Assembly (NCBI GenBank): GCA_023700805.1
Contig: JAMPYF010000034.1
Coordinates: forward strand, 1 to 46,819
DNA from: Sulfuritalea sp.
GTDB taxonomy: Bacteria > Pseudomonadota > Gammaproteobacteria > Burkholderiales > Rhodocyclaceae
Length of the DNA: 46,819 nucleotides
Direction: 5' to 3'
This document shows, piece after piece, positions 23,153 to 34,149 of the stretch (the first letter of the stretch is position 1; every line of letters begins with the position of its first letter). The notes under the pieces were generated by a model. That model did not search any database and was not told where the DNA came from. It worked only from the letters and a program-made list of their open reading frames with translations. Both the position numbers and the translations under genes were made by a program.

Positions 23153-23689
23153 TTAAGCCGCCCGTTTGTGATTCCTGGCGGCAAAGGAGGCTGCCGCGGC
23201 AAGATTGGCTTCCGCCAGATCGGCCGCCTGCCTGGCGGCCTTGCCCATGTTGTCGCAGGCCGAATTCGCCGCCGACAGCGCCGTGCGCATCGCGTTCAGC
23301 GCCAGATCGGCACCCGCCGGTGCCGTCTCTGCGGCCTTTTCGAAGGCCATGCCGAGCTTCTCGTTGAGTTCAGCCACCCGGAGTTCCAGCGCTCTGGACA
23401 GGTTCACCCGGGTTTCGCTGGCTATTTCATACACGCTGCGCGAATACGTGGCAGCCGCATCCGGGTCAGGCTGGGCCAGCGTGCCCTGCAATGCGGCCAA
23501 AGCCGGCAAGTCCTTGGCGGCGAGCACAGCACGGGCATAGACCTGGCTGTCTTCCAGCAGGCTGCGGGCGGTATTGAGGTTCAGTGCCGCCAGGCGTTCG
23601 AAGCCGGCGAAAGTGGCATTGGCCATGGTCACGAAGGTTTCAACGCCGGCCTTGCTGCTGCTGGCGAGTTGCTCGGATACGTTGTACAT
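23153..23689 (-). CDS. Phasin family protein
   Basis: Phasins coat polyhydroxyalkanoate granules in the cytoplasm and control their number and size. The 178-residue protein begins MYNVSEQLASSSKAGVETF, with the phasin_2 pattern ATFAGFERLAALNLNTAR followed by amphipathic helices and an Ala-rich, basic C terminus. The start at 23689 has GGGAGATC upstream. A strong sigma-70 promoter lies about 95 bp upstream (23784-23811), so high expression is likely. No phaC, phaA or phaB genes are in the window, so storage metabolism is inferred from this gene alone. Confidence 0.9.
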   Translation of the reverse strand: MYNVSEQLASSSKAGVETFVTMANATFAGFERLAALNLNTARSLLEDSQVYARAVLAAKDLPALAALQGTLAQPDPDAAATYSRSVYEIASETRVNLSRALELRVAELNEKLGMAFEKAAETAPAGADLALNAMRTALSAANSACDNMGKAARQAADLAEANLAAAASFAARNHKRAA

Positions 23690-23783
23690 GGTGATCTCCC
23701 GAAACATCTTTAATGCGATCGGCGGGTGCGCTGAGCTTGGTGAATACTCCGAAAGTAGTATTTGTGCACCGCAATAACGGCGC

Positions 23784-23811
23784 ATTCTATTGATTGAGGC
23801 GGACTTGTCAA
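23784..23811 (-). promoter_or_regulatory. Sigma-70 promoter of the phasin gene
   Basis: On the minus strand TTGACA (23811-23806) and TAGAAT (23789-23784) are separated by 16 bp, close to the consensus. Transcription would start near 23777, giving a leader of about 88 nt. Confidence 0.8.
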
Positions 23812-23858
23812 GCTAAAGTTATTGCGGCGCAACAATCGCTTGGCGTAATCTCTCGGTC

Positions 23859-23887
23859 AAAAAAAACCCGATACCGTTGTATCGGGT
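23859..23887 (-). terminator. Rho-independent terminator after gyrB
   Basis: On the minus strand ACCCGATAC pairs with GTATCGGGT around a 4-nt loop and is followed by a run of eight T residues. It lies about 78 bp beyond the gyrB stop codon. Confidence 0.92.
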
Positions 23888-23964
23888 GAATCCAATCCTT
23901 GCGGATCAGAGGAGGAGTAAACACATCCTATAACTCCCCGTCGCCAGTGTGTAGGTGCGGCCCA

Positions 23965-26445
<2,481 letters not shown>

Positions 26446-26450
26446 CTATT

Positions 26451-27554
26451 TCAGATGCGCATCGGCATCACGACGTACTTGAACGTCTCGTTGCCCGGCA
26501 ATACAAAAAGGGCGCTGGAATTCGCGTCGGCGAGATGCAGTTCGATGATTTCGTTGCTGACGTTGTTCAAGACATCGAGCAGGTAGGTCACGTTGAAACC
26601 CACATCCAGGGCATCGCCGCTGTAGTCGATTTCGATTTCTTCCTGGGCTTCTTCCTGTTCCGCATTGCTGGAAATTATTTTGAGGCTGCCCTCGGCCAGG
26701 ACCAGGCGCACGCCGCGGAACTTCTCATTGGTCAGAATCGCTGCGCGCAACAGGGAATGCAGCAGTGCATCGCGCGAGAGCTTGATCAGCTTGCTGTGGT
26801 GCTGCGGAATGACGCGTTCATAGTCCGGAAACTTGCCGTCGATAAGCTTGGAAACCAGTTCGATATTGCCAAAGCTGAAACGCGCCTGGGTGGACGTCAG
26901 GGCTATTTCGAGCGGATCGTCGTTGTCGGCCAGTTGGCGCGACAGCTCGAGTATGGTCTTGCGCGGCAGGATGACTTCGATCGGCGCAGGTGTTTCGGCA
27001 AGGGTTTCGGCGGCATAGGCGAGTCGATGGCCGTCGGTGGCCACCATGCGCAATTCATTGCCCTTCGCCACCAGGAGCAGCCCGTTCAGGTAGTAACGGA
27101 TATCCTGTTGCGCCATGGCGTACTGGACCAGGGCGAGCAGGCGTTTCATCTGCTTTTGGGTGATCAGCAGGCGTGTTGCCTGGCCCTCGGTCGTGGTCAT
27201 GCGCGGAAAGTCTTCGGCAGGCAGCGTCTGCAGGTTGAAGCGGCTCTTGCCGGCTTTCAACTGCAAGCGTTTCTCGTCGAGCGCCAGGCTGACTTCGGCA
27301 GTCTCGGGCAGGGAGCGCAAGATATCCTGCAACTTTCGGGCACCGACGGTGATGCCTGCCTTGTCGGCACCGACCGTCGAGGTCTTGGTGGTGATCTGAA
27401 TCTCGATATCCGTTGCCAGCAAAGTCAGCTTTTCGCCATCCTTTTCCATCAGGACGTTGGAAAGAATCGGCAGGGTATGGCGTTTTTCGACGATGCCACA
27501 AACCGATTGCAGTGGAGAAAGGAGTTGATCGCGTGGACCTTTAAATAGGAGCAT
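26451..27554 (-). CDS. dnaN: DNA polymerase III beta sliding clamp
   Basis: The clamp encircles DNA and tethers polymerase III and other factors. The 367-residue protein has the three repeated clamp domains and the conserved C-terminal end TFKYVVMPMRI. The first residues are MLLFKGPRDQLLSPLQSV. The 209-bp gap separating it from dnaA carries DnaA boxes and an AT-rich stretch; its promoter probably lies there. Confidence 0.96.
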   Translation of the reverse strand: MLLFKGPRDQLLSPLQSVCGIVEKRHTLPILSNVLMEKDGEKLTLLATDIEIQITTKTSTVGADKAGITVGARKLQDILRSLPETAEVSLALDEKRLQLKAGKSRFNLQTLPAEDFPRMTTTEGQATRLLITQKQMKRLLALVQYAMAQQDIRYYLNGLLLVAKGNELRMVATDGHRLAYAAETLAETPAPIEVILPRKTILELSRQLADNDDPLEIALTSTQARFSFGNIELVSKLIDGKFPDYERVIPQHHSKLIKLSRDALLHSLLRAAILTNEKFRGVRLVLAEGSLKIISSNAEQEEAQEEIEIDYSGDALDVGFNVTYLLDVLNNVSNEIIELHLADANSSALFVLPGNETFKYVVMPMRI

Positions 27555-27763
27555 ATATAGATCTCTTATGATTAATAAGGGCGGCTCTTGGCTGTGGATA
27601 AGCGATTATTTTTCAATTAATACAGCTAATTATAGCGTGGATAAACACGTTGATAACTACACGATCCGGTTGTGCACGATTGTGGATGAATCTTGCCCTG
27701 GTCCTTCGCAGTAGGGTTTATCCACAATGTTTCATTGTTTTGTCCAGTGCACTTGCTCACAGC
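27555..27763. other. oriC: Probable replication origin segment between dnaA and dnaN
   Basis: Four DnaA-box matches lie here: TGTGGATAA (27593-27601), CGTGGATAA (27636-27644), TGTGGATGA (27681-27689) and TTATCCACA (27718-27726). Between the first two is a strongly AT-rich stretch (27603-27635, GATTATTTTTCAATTAATAC and following), a candidate unwinding element. Position between dnaA and dnaN and the strand switch nearby support an origin. Another DnaA box lies upstream of dnaA at 29249. Confidence 0.72.
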
Positions 27764-29131
27764 TCACCCCTTGATTGTTTGCATCAGGACATGGAGGTCG
27801 TTATTGAGTCTGCTGTCCTTGCCGCGCAAGTCAACGATGGTGCGGCAGGCATGCATTACCGTGGTGTGATCGCGTCCGCCAAAGGCTTCGCCAATCTCGG
27901 GGAGGCTGTGTGATGTCAGTTCGCGGGTGAGCCACATGGCGACCTGGCGGGGCCGCGCAATGGCCCGGGTGCGTTTCTGGGAGTACATGTCGGCGACTTT
28001 GATTTTATAGAAGTCGGAAACGGTTTTTTGGACCAGTTCCAGCGATATCTGGCGATTGGTGGCGCCGATGATGTCGCGCAATGCCTCCTTCGCTACTTCC
28101 AGATTGATGTCGCGACCGTGAAAACGGGCATAGGCCACCACGCGGTTGAGTGCGCCTTCGAGCTCCCTGACATTGGATCTCAGATTCTTGGCGATCAGGA
28201 AGGAAACCTCGTCCGAAATGCTTATGTGTTCCGCCTCGGCTTTTTTCTTGAGGATGGCAATCCGCATTTCGAGTTCCGGGGGTTCGATGGCGACGGTAAG
28301 ACCCCAGTCAAACCGCGACACCAGACGTTCTTCGAGTCCCTGAACATCCTTCGGGTAGGTGTCGCAGGTGATGATGATCTGTTTTTTTGCCTCGACCAGG
28401 GCGTTGAAGGCGTAGAAGAACTCTTCCTGAGTCCGGTCCTTGCGGTTGAAGAACTGGATATCGTCGATCAGCAGCAAGTCCAGCGAACGATAGTAGCGCT
28501 TGAAGGCCTCGCGCGAATTCTGTTGAAAGGCGCGCACCACGTCCGAAAAATAGTCCTCGGCATGGACGTAACGGACTTCCATGGTGGGATTGGCGGCGTA
28601 AATCGCATTGCCGATCGCGTGAATCAGGTGAGTCTTGCCAAGACCGACGCCGCCGTAGATGAACAGCGGGTTATAGGAAACCCCGGGATTCATCGCCACC
28701 TGTTGGGCAGCGGCACGGGCCAGATCGTTGGCGCGGCCGGTGACCAGCGTATCGAAGGTGAACTCGGCATTGAGCCGGGTCTTTTCATAGGCCGGGTCAC
28801 CGCTACGCGCCACGACGGCAGGAGCGATGGTTTCGCTCGACGGCAAAGCTTCGACAGTCTCTGCGGCGGCCGGGATATCGGCGACGGCTCCGGCGACGGC
28901 CAGATTGATGCTGATCGGAGTCGAATAATGCTCGCGTCCCAGGGCTTCGATCTGGGACAGATAGCGTTCGCGCACCCATTGCATGACAAAACGGTTGGGG
29001 GCGATCAGGCGGAAATGTCCGGGACCGGCTTCGTCGGCTTCCAGGCGCAAACCCTTTATCCAGGTGTTGAACTGCTGCGCAGGAAGTTCCTGCTCGAAAC
29101 GGTTCAGACAAGTGGACCAGAATTCATTCAT
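27764..29131 (-). CDS. dnaA: Chromosomal replication initiator DnaA
   Basis: DnaA binds DnaA boxes and opens the origin. The 455-residue protein starts [20 protein letters not shown]; an upstream in-frame start at 29245 was rejected because this N terminus is the conserved one. It has the domain I helix bundle, a Pro/Ala/Ser linker, the AAA+ domain with [13 protein letters not shown] (Walker A) and [10 protein letters not shown] (Walker B), and the C-terminal DNA-binding domain ending with [16 protein letters not shown]. The gene is probably autoregulated, since a DnaA box overlaps its -35 region. Confidence 0.97.
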   Translation of the reverse strand: MNEFWSTCLNRFEQELPAQQFNTWIKGLRLEADEAGPGHFRLIAPNRFVMQWVRERYLSQIEALGREHYSTPISINLAVAGAVADIPAAAETVEALPSSETIAPAVVARSGDPAYEKTRLNAEFTFDTLVTGRANDLARAAAQQVAMNPGVSYNPLFIYGGVGLGKTHLIHAIGNAIYAANPTMEVRYVHAEDYFSDVVRAFQQNSREAFKRYYRSLDLLLIDDIQFFNRKDRTQEEFFYAFNALVEAKKQIIITCDTYPKDVQGLEERLVSRFDWGLTVAIEPPELEMRIAILKKKAEAEHISISDEVSFLIAKNLRSNVRELEGALNRVVAYARFHGRDINLEVAKEALRDIIGATNRQISLELVQKTVSDFYKIKVADMYSQKRTRAIARPRQVAMWLTRELTSHSLPEIGEAFGGRDHTTVMHACRTIVDLRGKDSRLNNDLHVLMQTIKG

Positions 29132-29226
29132 TGCGATCGGATAGGCTGGGGACGAGAAACGGCGGAATGAAATCGTAGGACTGTGATGTTTTTGTGGTGC
29201 CGCCCGTTTGTGTTGGCTGCAGACGC

Positions 29227-29257
29227 ATTCTAGCCGTTTCACCAATAGTTATCCACA
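29227..29257 (-). promoter_or_regulatory. dnaA promoter overlapped by a DnaA box
   Basis: On the minus strand a -10 TAGAAT (29232-29227) lies 17 bp from a weak -35 TGGATA (29255-29250). That -35 lies inside a perfect DnaA box, TGTGGATAA on this strand (29249-29257). DnaA binding there would compete with RNA polymerase, a classic autorepression layout. Confidence 0.65.
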
Positions 29258-29277
29258 GCCTTGGCAACTTGTTGCCC

Positions 29278-29306
29278 TTGACAAATAGGCCGCGAAAGGC
29301 TGTAAT
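29278..29306 (+). promoter_or_regulatory. Sigma-70 promoter of rpmH-rnpA
   Basis: TTGACA (29278-29283), a 17-bp spacer and TGTAAT (29301-29306). Transcription would start near 29313, giving a leader of about 26 nt before the rpmH ATG. Confidence 0.85.
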
Positions 29307-29338
29307 CCGCCGTTTTTCTTAATTCAGGGGATATTGCC

Positions 29339-29473
29339 ATGAAACGCACCTACCAGCCTTCGGTTGTGCGCCGTAAGCGCACCCACGGCTTCCTAGTGCG
29401 CATGCGCACCCGCGGTGGCCGTGCTGTCATACGGGCGCGTCGTGCCAAGGGCCGTCATCGTCTCGGGGTCTGA
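29339..29473 (+). CDS. rpmH: 50S ribosomal protein L34
   Basis: The 44-residue basic protein begins [19 protein letters not shown] and ends AKGRHRLGV, an unmistakable L34 sequence. It sits in the large ribosomal subunit. An AGGGGAT site lies about seven bases before the ATG, and a strong promoter lies about 33 bp upstream. It is the first gene of the rightward rpmH-rnpA-yidD-yidC-mnmE cluster and diverges from dnaA. Confidence 0.97.
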   Translation: MKRTYQPSVVRRKRTHGFLVRMRTRGGRAVIRARRAKGRHRLGV

Positions 29474-29846
29474 ACACCGGGCTTCGTTTTGCTCCAGGCA
29501 ACGCCTGCATCGGCCCGAAGAATTTTCGGCCGTCATGGCGGCACGAGGGGTGGTACGAGGCGAGTGTTTTGATTTGCACTACAGCCGCGCCGTCGAGCAG
29601 TTCGGCGCGCGCCTCGGATTGATTGTTCCGAAGCGCCTGGCGCGGGCCGCTTCATTGCGCAATGCGATCAAGCGCCAGGGACGCGAAGCTTTCCGCTTGA
29701 TGGCGATTGAAATTCAGCCGCGCGACCTGGTTTTGCGTCTGAGACGACCCCTCGTGGGCGTAAGAGCCGCAGACCAAGTTCAGCGCAAAGCCTGGCGGGC
29801 GGAAATTGAAGTCCTGCTGAGGCGCCTTCCGGCGCTGTCGCCATGA
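29442..29846 (+). CDS. rnpA: Ribonuclease P protein component
   Basis: RnpA binds the catalytic RNase P RNA and helps it remove 5' leaders from pre-tRNAs. The core is clear: [43 protein letters not shown] (the RNR region) and the C-terminal helix [16 protein letters not shown]. The start is uncertain: there is no ATG before the conserved core, and GTG codons occur at 29415, 29421 and 29442, all inside rpmH. I chose the most downstream, giving 134 residues. Overlap with rpmH is common. Its stop overlaps the yidD start (ATGA). Confidence 0.88.
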   Translation: MPRAVIVSGSEHRASFCSRQRLHRPEEFSAVMAARGVVRGECFDLHYSRAVEQFGARLGLIVPKRLARAASLRNAIKRQGREAFRLMAIEIQPRDLVLRLRRPLVGVRAADQVQRKAWRAEIEVLLRRLPALSP

Positions 29847-30064
29847 GGTCCTTGCTGGTGCAGCCGCTAGTGTTGCTGATCCGCGCCTATCAGCTGGCGA
29901 TCAGCCCGATGCTGGGCAATCGCTGCCGGTTTTACCCGAGTTGTTCGGAGTACTCCATGGAGGCCTTGCGTCGCCACGGATTATTCAAAGGCCTGTGGCT
30001 GTCTGTGCGACGGGTCGGGCGTTGCCACCCCTGGCATCCGGGCGGGTATGATCCGACTCCCTGA
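29843..30064 (+). CDS. yidD: Membrane protein insertion efficiency factor YidD
   Basis: YidD is a small membrane-associated protein that helps YidC insert membrane proteins. The 73-residue protein has the full signature: [35 protein letters not shown], then [16 protein letters not shown]. Three conserved cysteines are present. It overlaps rnpA by 4 bp and precedes yidC by 93 bp. Confidence 0.96.
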   Translation: MRSLLVQPLVLLIRAYQLAISPMLGNRCRFYPSCSEYSMEALRRHGLFKGLWLSVRRVGRCHPWHPGGYDPTP

Positions 30065-30157
30065 TTTTTTGTGGCCGCTGTGCTTGTTGCCGACGGAAGC
30101 CGCGTTGGCTTGCGCCGAGGCTTCGTATTTCTGACCTGAATCACTGCCGAGACAGTA

Positions 30158-31792
30158 ATGGATAACCGACGATTGATGCTGCTTTTGGTGTTCAGCTTCT
30201 CGCTGATCATGCTGTGGGACGCCTGGCAAAAACAGGGTCAGCCCAAATTGGCTACCGCGACGAAGGCAGCGGTGGCGCCGGCGGGTGCGCCGGCCGGCGT
30301 GGTGCCAACGCCAACTTTGCCGCCCGGCGGCGCGGCGGCGGTGCCCGCTTCGGTTCCGGCCGCTGCCGCAGCCGTGGTGCCGGGAGCGGCAAGCGCAAAG
30401 ATCAGGACCGATCTGTATCTGGCGGAAATTTCGTCGCAGGGCGGCGACATCACACGCCTTGAGTTGGTTCGCCATCCCGCGACGGAAGACAAGTCGCAGC
30501 ATTTCGTGCTGTTCGACAATGGCGGCAAGCACATCTATCTGGCTCAATCCGGCGTGATCGGCGAGGGCTTGCCGAATCACAAGACCCAGTGGTCGCTGGC
30601 TGCCGGGGAGCATGTGCTGAAGGACGGCGAGCAGCAACTGGAACTTCGTCTGGAAGCGGCAGCGGCAAATGGCGGCAAGGTGGCGAAGACTTACGTCTTC
30701 CATCGCGGCAGCTACCAGATCGAGGTGCGCCATGAAGGAGCGGCGCCCGGCTCCCATGCCTACTACCAGATCACCCGCGATGGCAAGCCGGCCGAGGGGC
30801 AGGGCAACTCGATGATGATGGGGGTGGTGACCTTCACCGGCCCGGCGGTGTTTACCGACGCCGAAAAATTCCAGAAAGTGGAATTCGCCGACATCCTCAA
30901 GGAAAAGGCCAAGTTCGCCCAGAAGGCCGACAACGGCTGGCTGGCGATGGTCCAGCATTACTTTGTCGCAGCCTGGCTGCCGGCCGCCGGGACGCCGCGC
31001 GAGTTCTACATGCGCAAGGTCGGGGAAGACCTGTACTCGGCAGGCGTGATTCTCCCGGTTGCCGCCGACGGCAAGAGCACGGTGTCGCTGTACGCCGGCC
31101 CGCAGGAGCAGGACAAGCTGGAGAAAATCGCCCCTGGACTGGATCTGGTGGTCGATTATGGCTGGCTGACCGTCATCGCGGCACCGCTGTTCTGGATCCT
31201 GGCGGCGATATACAAGCTGGTCGGCAACTGGGGCTGGTCCATCATTGGCCTGACCATGCTGCTCAAGCTGGCGTTTTTCCCGCTTTCGGCAGCCAGCTAC
31301 AAGTCGATGGCGAAAATGCGCGTGCTGACGCCGAAGCTGGTCAAGCTCAAGGAAACCTACGGCGACGACAAGCAGCGCCTGAACCAGGAAATGATGGCGC
31401 TGTACAAGAAGGAGAAGGTCAACCCGCTGGGCGGCTGTCTGCCGGTCCTGGTGCAGATTCCGGTCTTCATCGCGCTGTACTGGGTGCTGCTGGGGACCGT
31501 CGAGATGCGCAATGCGCCCTGGCTGGGCTGGATCACCGACCTGTCGGTGAAGGATCCGTTCTACGTGCTGCCGCTGATCATGGGCGCCACGATGTTCATC
31601 CAGACCAAGCTCAATCCGACGCCGCCCGATCCGATTCAGGCCAAGGTCATGCTGTTCATGCCCATCGTGTTCACCGGCATGTTCCTGTTCTTCCCCGCCG
31701 GCCTGGTGCTGTACTGGACGGTGAACAACATTCTGTCGATCGCGCAGCAGTGGCAGATCACCCGCCTGGTCGAGGCCGGGGCAAAGAAATAG
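30158..31792 (+). CDS. yidC: Membrane protein insertase YidC
   Basis: YidC inserts proteins into the inner membrane, alone or with SecYEG. The 544-residue protein has an N-terminal helix (LLLVFSFSLIMLWDAW) and an Ala/Pro-rich linker (about 30-75). A large periplasmic beta domain follows, then the conserved five-helix core (WGWSIIGLTMLLKLAFFPL, LGGCLPVLVQIPVFIALYW, IMGATMFIQTKLNP, FPAGLVLYWTVNN). A stretch in the linker (GVVPTPTLPPG) coincides with a member of the dispersed repeat. A 22-bp palindrome follows the gene before mnmE. Confidence 0.97.
   Translation: MDNRRLMLLLVFSFSLIMLWDAWQKQGQPKLATATKAAVAPAGAPAGVVPTPTLPPGGAAAVPASVPAAAAAVVPGAASAKIRTDLYLAEISSQGGDITRLELVRHPATEDKSQHFVLFDNGGKHIYLAQSGVIGEGLPNHKTQWSLAAGEHVLKDGEQQLELRLEAAAANGGKVAKTYVFHRGSYQIEVRHEGAAPGSHAYYQITRDGKPAEGQGNSMMMGVVTFTGPAVFTDAEKFQKVEFADILKEKAKFAQKADNGWLAMVQHYFVAAWLPAAGTPREFYMRKVGEDLYSAGVILPVAADGKSTVSLYAGPQEQDKLEKIAPGLDLVVDYGWLTVIAAPLFWILAAIYKLVGNWGWSIIGLTMLLKLAFFPLSAASYKSMAKMRVLTPKLVKLKETYGDDKQRLNQEMMALYKKEKVNPLGGCLPVLVQIPVFIALYWVLLGTVEMRNAPWLGWITDLSVKDPFYVLPLIMGATMFIQTKLNPTPPDPIQAKVMLFMPIVFTGMFLFFPAGLVLYWTVNNILSIAQQWQITRLVEAGAKK
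30293..30318 (-). repeat. Dispersed GTTGGCG repeat, copy 8 (inside yidC)
   Basis: On the minus strand this reads AAAGTTGGCGTTGGCACC followed by ACGCCGGC. It is read on the plus strand as GVVPTPTL in the hypervariable YidC linker, the same frame as the copy in the Mrr-type gene. Chance similarity in a Pro/Ala-rich linker cannot be ruled out. Confidence 0.45.
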
Positions 31793-31798
31793 GCCAGA

Positions 31799-31820
31799 CT
31801 CCGGTCCCGCGGGACCGGAG
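31799..31820. other. Perfect 22-bp palindrome between yidC and mnmE
   Basis: CTCCGGTCCCG and CGGGACCGGAG are exact complements with no spacer. It would fold as a strong RNA hairpin 7 bp after the yidC stop. There is no T run, so it may be a processing or stability element rather than a full terminator. Confidence 0.7.
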
Positions 31821-31860
31821 AGTTTGTCGGCGCGCGTTGCGCTGACTCCAGGAGAGCCGG

Positions 31861-33207
31861 ATGGGAAAGTCCCGCAGCGGAACCATCGCCGCCATCGCCA
31901 CGGCCCCGGGCCGCGGCGGCATCGGTGTGGTAAGGGTGTCGGGGACCGGCCTGCTGCCCTTTGCCGAGCTGCTGATCGGCAAGGCGCCGGCGCCGCGCCA
32001 TGCGACGCTGGGCCGCTTCCTGGGGGCCGACGGCAGCGCCATCGACCAGGGCATCCTGCTGTATTTCCCGGCGCCGCATTCCTTCACCGGCGAGGATGTC
32101 CTTGAACTGCAGGCTCATGGCGGCCCGGTCGTGCTGCAGATGCTGCTCGCACGCTGCCTCGAGCTCGGAGCGCGGGTCGCCGAGCCCGGCGAATTCTCGC
32201 AGCGCGCCTTCCTCAACGACAAGCTCGACCTGGTCCAGGCCGAAGCGGTAGCCGACCTGATCGAGGCCGGCACCGCGGCGGCGGCGCGTTCGGCCCTGCG
32301 TTCCCTGTCCGGCGAGTTTTCGCGCGAGGTGCGGGCACTGGTGGCGCGCCTGACGGAGTTGCGCATGCTGGTGGAAGCGACGCTGGACTTCCCCGAGGAG
32401 GAAATCGACATCCTGCGCGATACGGACGCCGCGCAACGCCTGGCGGCCTTCCGCGCCGACCTGGCGGCCCTGCTGGCGCGCGCGCGCGCCGGGCGCCTGC
32501 TGCGCTCGGGCCTGCAGGTGGTGCTGGCCGGGATGCCGAATGTCGGCAAGTCCTCGCTGCTGAACCGGCTGGCCGGCGAGGAGCGCGCGATCGTCACCGA
32601 GGTCGCCGGGACGACGCGCGACGCGCTGCGCGAAACCATCCAGGTGGAAGGCATACCGCTGCACATCATCGACACGGCGGGGCTGCGCGACACCGACGAC
32701 CCGGTGGAGCGGATCGGCATCGCGCGCGCCTGGCGCGAAATCGAGCGGGCCGACGTGGTGCTGCAATTGCTGGATGCGCGGGCCGGCGAAACGCCGGCCG
32801 ATCATGCCATCGCGGTGCGTCTGCCGCCCGGCATCGAACGCATCGTGGTCGAGAACAAGTGCGATCTGGCGGGTGAGGCGGCGCAGCGCTTTGTCGAGGG
32901 CGGTCGCGTGCATCTGCGCCTGTCGGCCAAGACCGGCGCGGGCATCGACCTGCTGCATGACGAGTTGTTGCGCGTGGCCGGCTGGAGCGGGCACGGCGAG
33001 GACGTGGTGCTGGCGCGCGAACGGCATCTCGAAGCGCTGGGCATTGCGGCCGAAAAGTTGGCGCTGGCGGCACGGCAACTGGATCGGATCGAACTCTGCG
33101 CCGAAGAGCTGCGCCTGGCGCAGGAAGCGCTGTCGCGCATCACCGGCGAATTTACCGCCGACGACTTGCTGGGAGAGATCTTCTCCCGCTTTTGCATAGG
33201 CAAATAG
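31861..33207 (+). CDS. mnmE: tRNA modification GTPase MnmE
   Basis: With MnmG, MnmE installs the carboxymethylaminomethyl group on wobble uridine 34 of several tRNAs. The 448-residue protein has the folate-binding N-terminal domain ([39 protein letters not shown]). A GTPase domain follows, with [19 protein letters not shown] and NKCD, and then the C-terminal end [18 protein letters not shown] with the essential Cys. Its partner mnmG lies 6 kb downstream. The next gene begins 10 bp after its stop. Confidence 0.97.
   Translation: MGKSRSGTIAAIATAPGRGGIGVVRVSGTGLLPFAELLIGKAPAPRHATLGRFLGADGSAIDQGILLYFPAPHSFTGEDVLELQAHGGPVVLQMLLARCLELGARVAEPGEFSQRAFLNDKLDLVQAEAVADLIEAGTAAAARSALRSLSGEFSREVRALVARLTELRMLVEATLDFPEEEIDILRDTDAAQRLAAFRADLAALLARARAGRLLRSGLQVVLAGMPNVGKSSLLNRLAGEERAIVTEVAGTTRDALRETIQVEGIPLHIIDTAGLRDTDDPVERIGIARAWREIERADVVLQLLDARAGETPADHAIAVRLPPGIERIVVENKCDLAGEAAQRFVEGGRVHLRLSAKTGAGIDLLHDELLRVAGWSGHGEDVVLARERHLEALGIAAEKLALAARQLDRIELCAEELRLAQEALSRITGEFTADDLLGEIFSRFCIGK
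33053..33076 (+). repeat. Dispersed GTTGGCG repeat-like segment inside mnmE
   Basis: AAAAGTTGGCGCTGGCGGC followed by ACGGC matches the family closely and encodes KLALAARQ. The region shows no length gain compared with the E. coli protein, so the match may be coincidental. Confidence 0.35.
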
Positions 33208-33217
33208 ACCGGTCGGC

Positions 33218-33982
33218 ATGGCTGAGGTCGACCTGATCCTACTGCTGGCGGCCGCCCTGTTCGCCGGTTTCGTCGATGCGGTGGCGGGCGGCGGCGGTTT
33301 GATCCAGGTGCCGACCCTGCTCATGGCCCTGCCAGCCGAGTCGCCGGCCACGGTGTTCGGTACCAACAAGCTGGCGAGCATCTTCGGCACCGGCAACGCC
33401 GCGCTGCGCTATGCGCGGCGCATGGCCCTGCCGTGGGGTGTTGCTTTGCCGGCGGCGCTCGCGGCTTTTGTCTTTTCCTTTGCCGGAGCCGCCGCCGTGG
33501 CCTGGTTGCCGAAGGAAGTGGTGCGCCCGCTGGTGCTGGGCCTGTTGGTGCTGGTCATGGTCTACACCGCCGCCAGGCCGAACTTCGGCGTGGTGTCCGG
33601 CGCGCGCTTGGCGTCTGGTCGGGAACGGCGCCTGGCCCTGCTGGCAGGCGCCGTATTGGGTTTCTACGACGGCTTTTTCGGCCCCGGTGCGGGCAGCTTC
33701 ATGATTTTCGCTTTCGTGCATTTCTTCAGGCTGGATTTCCTGCATGCGTCGAGCGCCGCCAAAGTGGTCAATTTTTCGACCAATGCGGCGGCGCTGGCCT
33801 ACTTTGTACCCAGCGGACATGTCCTGTGGATCACCGGGCTGGCCATGGCGGTGTTCAACATTGCCGGCGCGTTGCTCGGGGCGCGTCTGGCGCTGCGCCA
33901 TGGCAGCGGTTTCGTGCGCTGGGTGTTCATCGCGGTGGCGTCGATATTGATTGCTCGGCTCGGATATGACACATTTGGCTGA
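33218..33982 (+). CDS. TSUP (TauE/SafE) family permease
   Basis: Members of this inner-membrane family export or import small sulfur or organic anions such as sulfite, sulfoacetate or taurine-derived compounds; the substrate here is unknown. The 254-residue protein has about seven to eight hydrophobic segments in two homologous halves, each with the family motif: FAGFVDAVAGGGGLIQVPTL near the N terminus and GFYDGFFGPGAGSFM in the middle. It starts 10 bp after mnmE and may be co-transcribed with it. Confidence 0.9.
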   Translation: MAEVDLILLLAAALFAGFVDAVAGGGGLIQVPTLLMALPAESPATVFGTNKLASIFGTGNAALRYARRMALPWGVALPAALAAFVFSFAGAAAVAWLPKEVVRPLVLGLLVLVMVYTAARPNFGVVSGARLASGRERRLALLAGAVLGFYDGFFGPGAGSFMIFAFVHFFRLDFLHASSAAKVVNFSTNAAALAYFVPSGHVLWITGLAMAVFNIAGALLGARLALRHGSGFVRWVFIAVASILIARLGYDTFG

Positions 33983-34149
33983 AGCCGCGTTGCGGTGACC
34001 GATTGCAGGTGGATGGCGGCCACAGAAGTTTGTAATATTCGGCACTTTGTTTCTGGTTTGTCTATACTAACAAGTATTACAGTTCATAAATCGTCTTTAA
34101 TTGCCGGCCCGTGCGCGAGCAGGGGGCTGAAATCGGGAGGAGCCCTGGT

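Noticed and set aside
31799..31820. Calling the yidC-mnmE palindrome a rho-independent terminator
   Set aside because: The stem is perfect, but AGTTTG follows rather than a T run, and mnmE starts 40 bp later. A processing or stability role is as likely.
33053..33076. Treating the mnmE repeat match as a proven insertion
   Set aside because: The encoded KLALAARQ segment is compatible with normal MnmE helices, and the protein is not longer than E. coli MnmE there. It is listed only as repeat-like.
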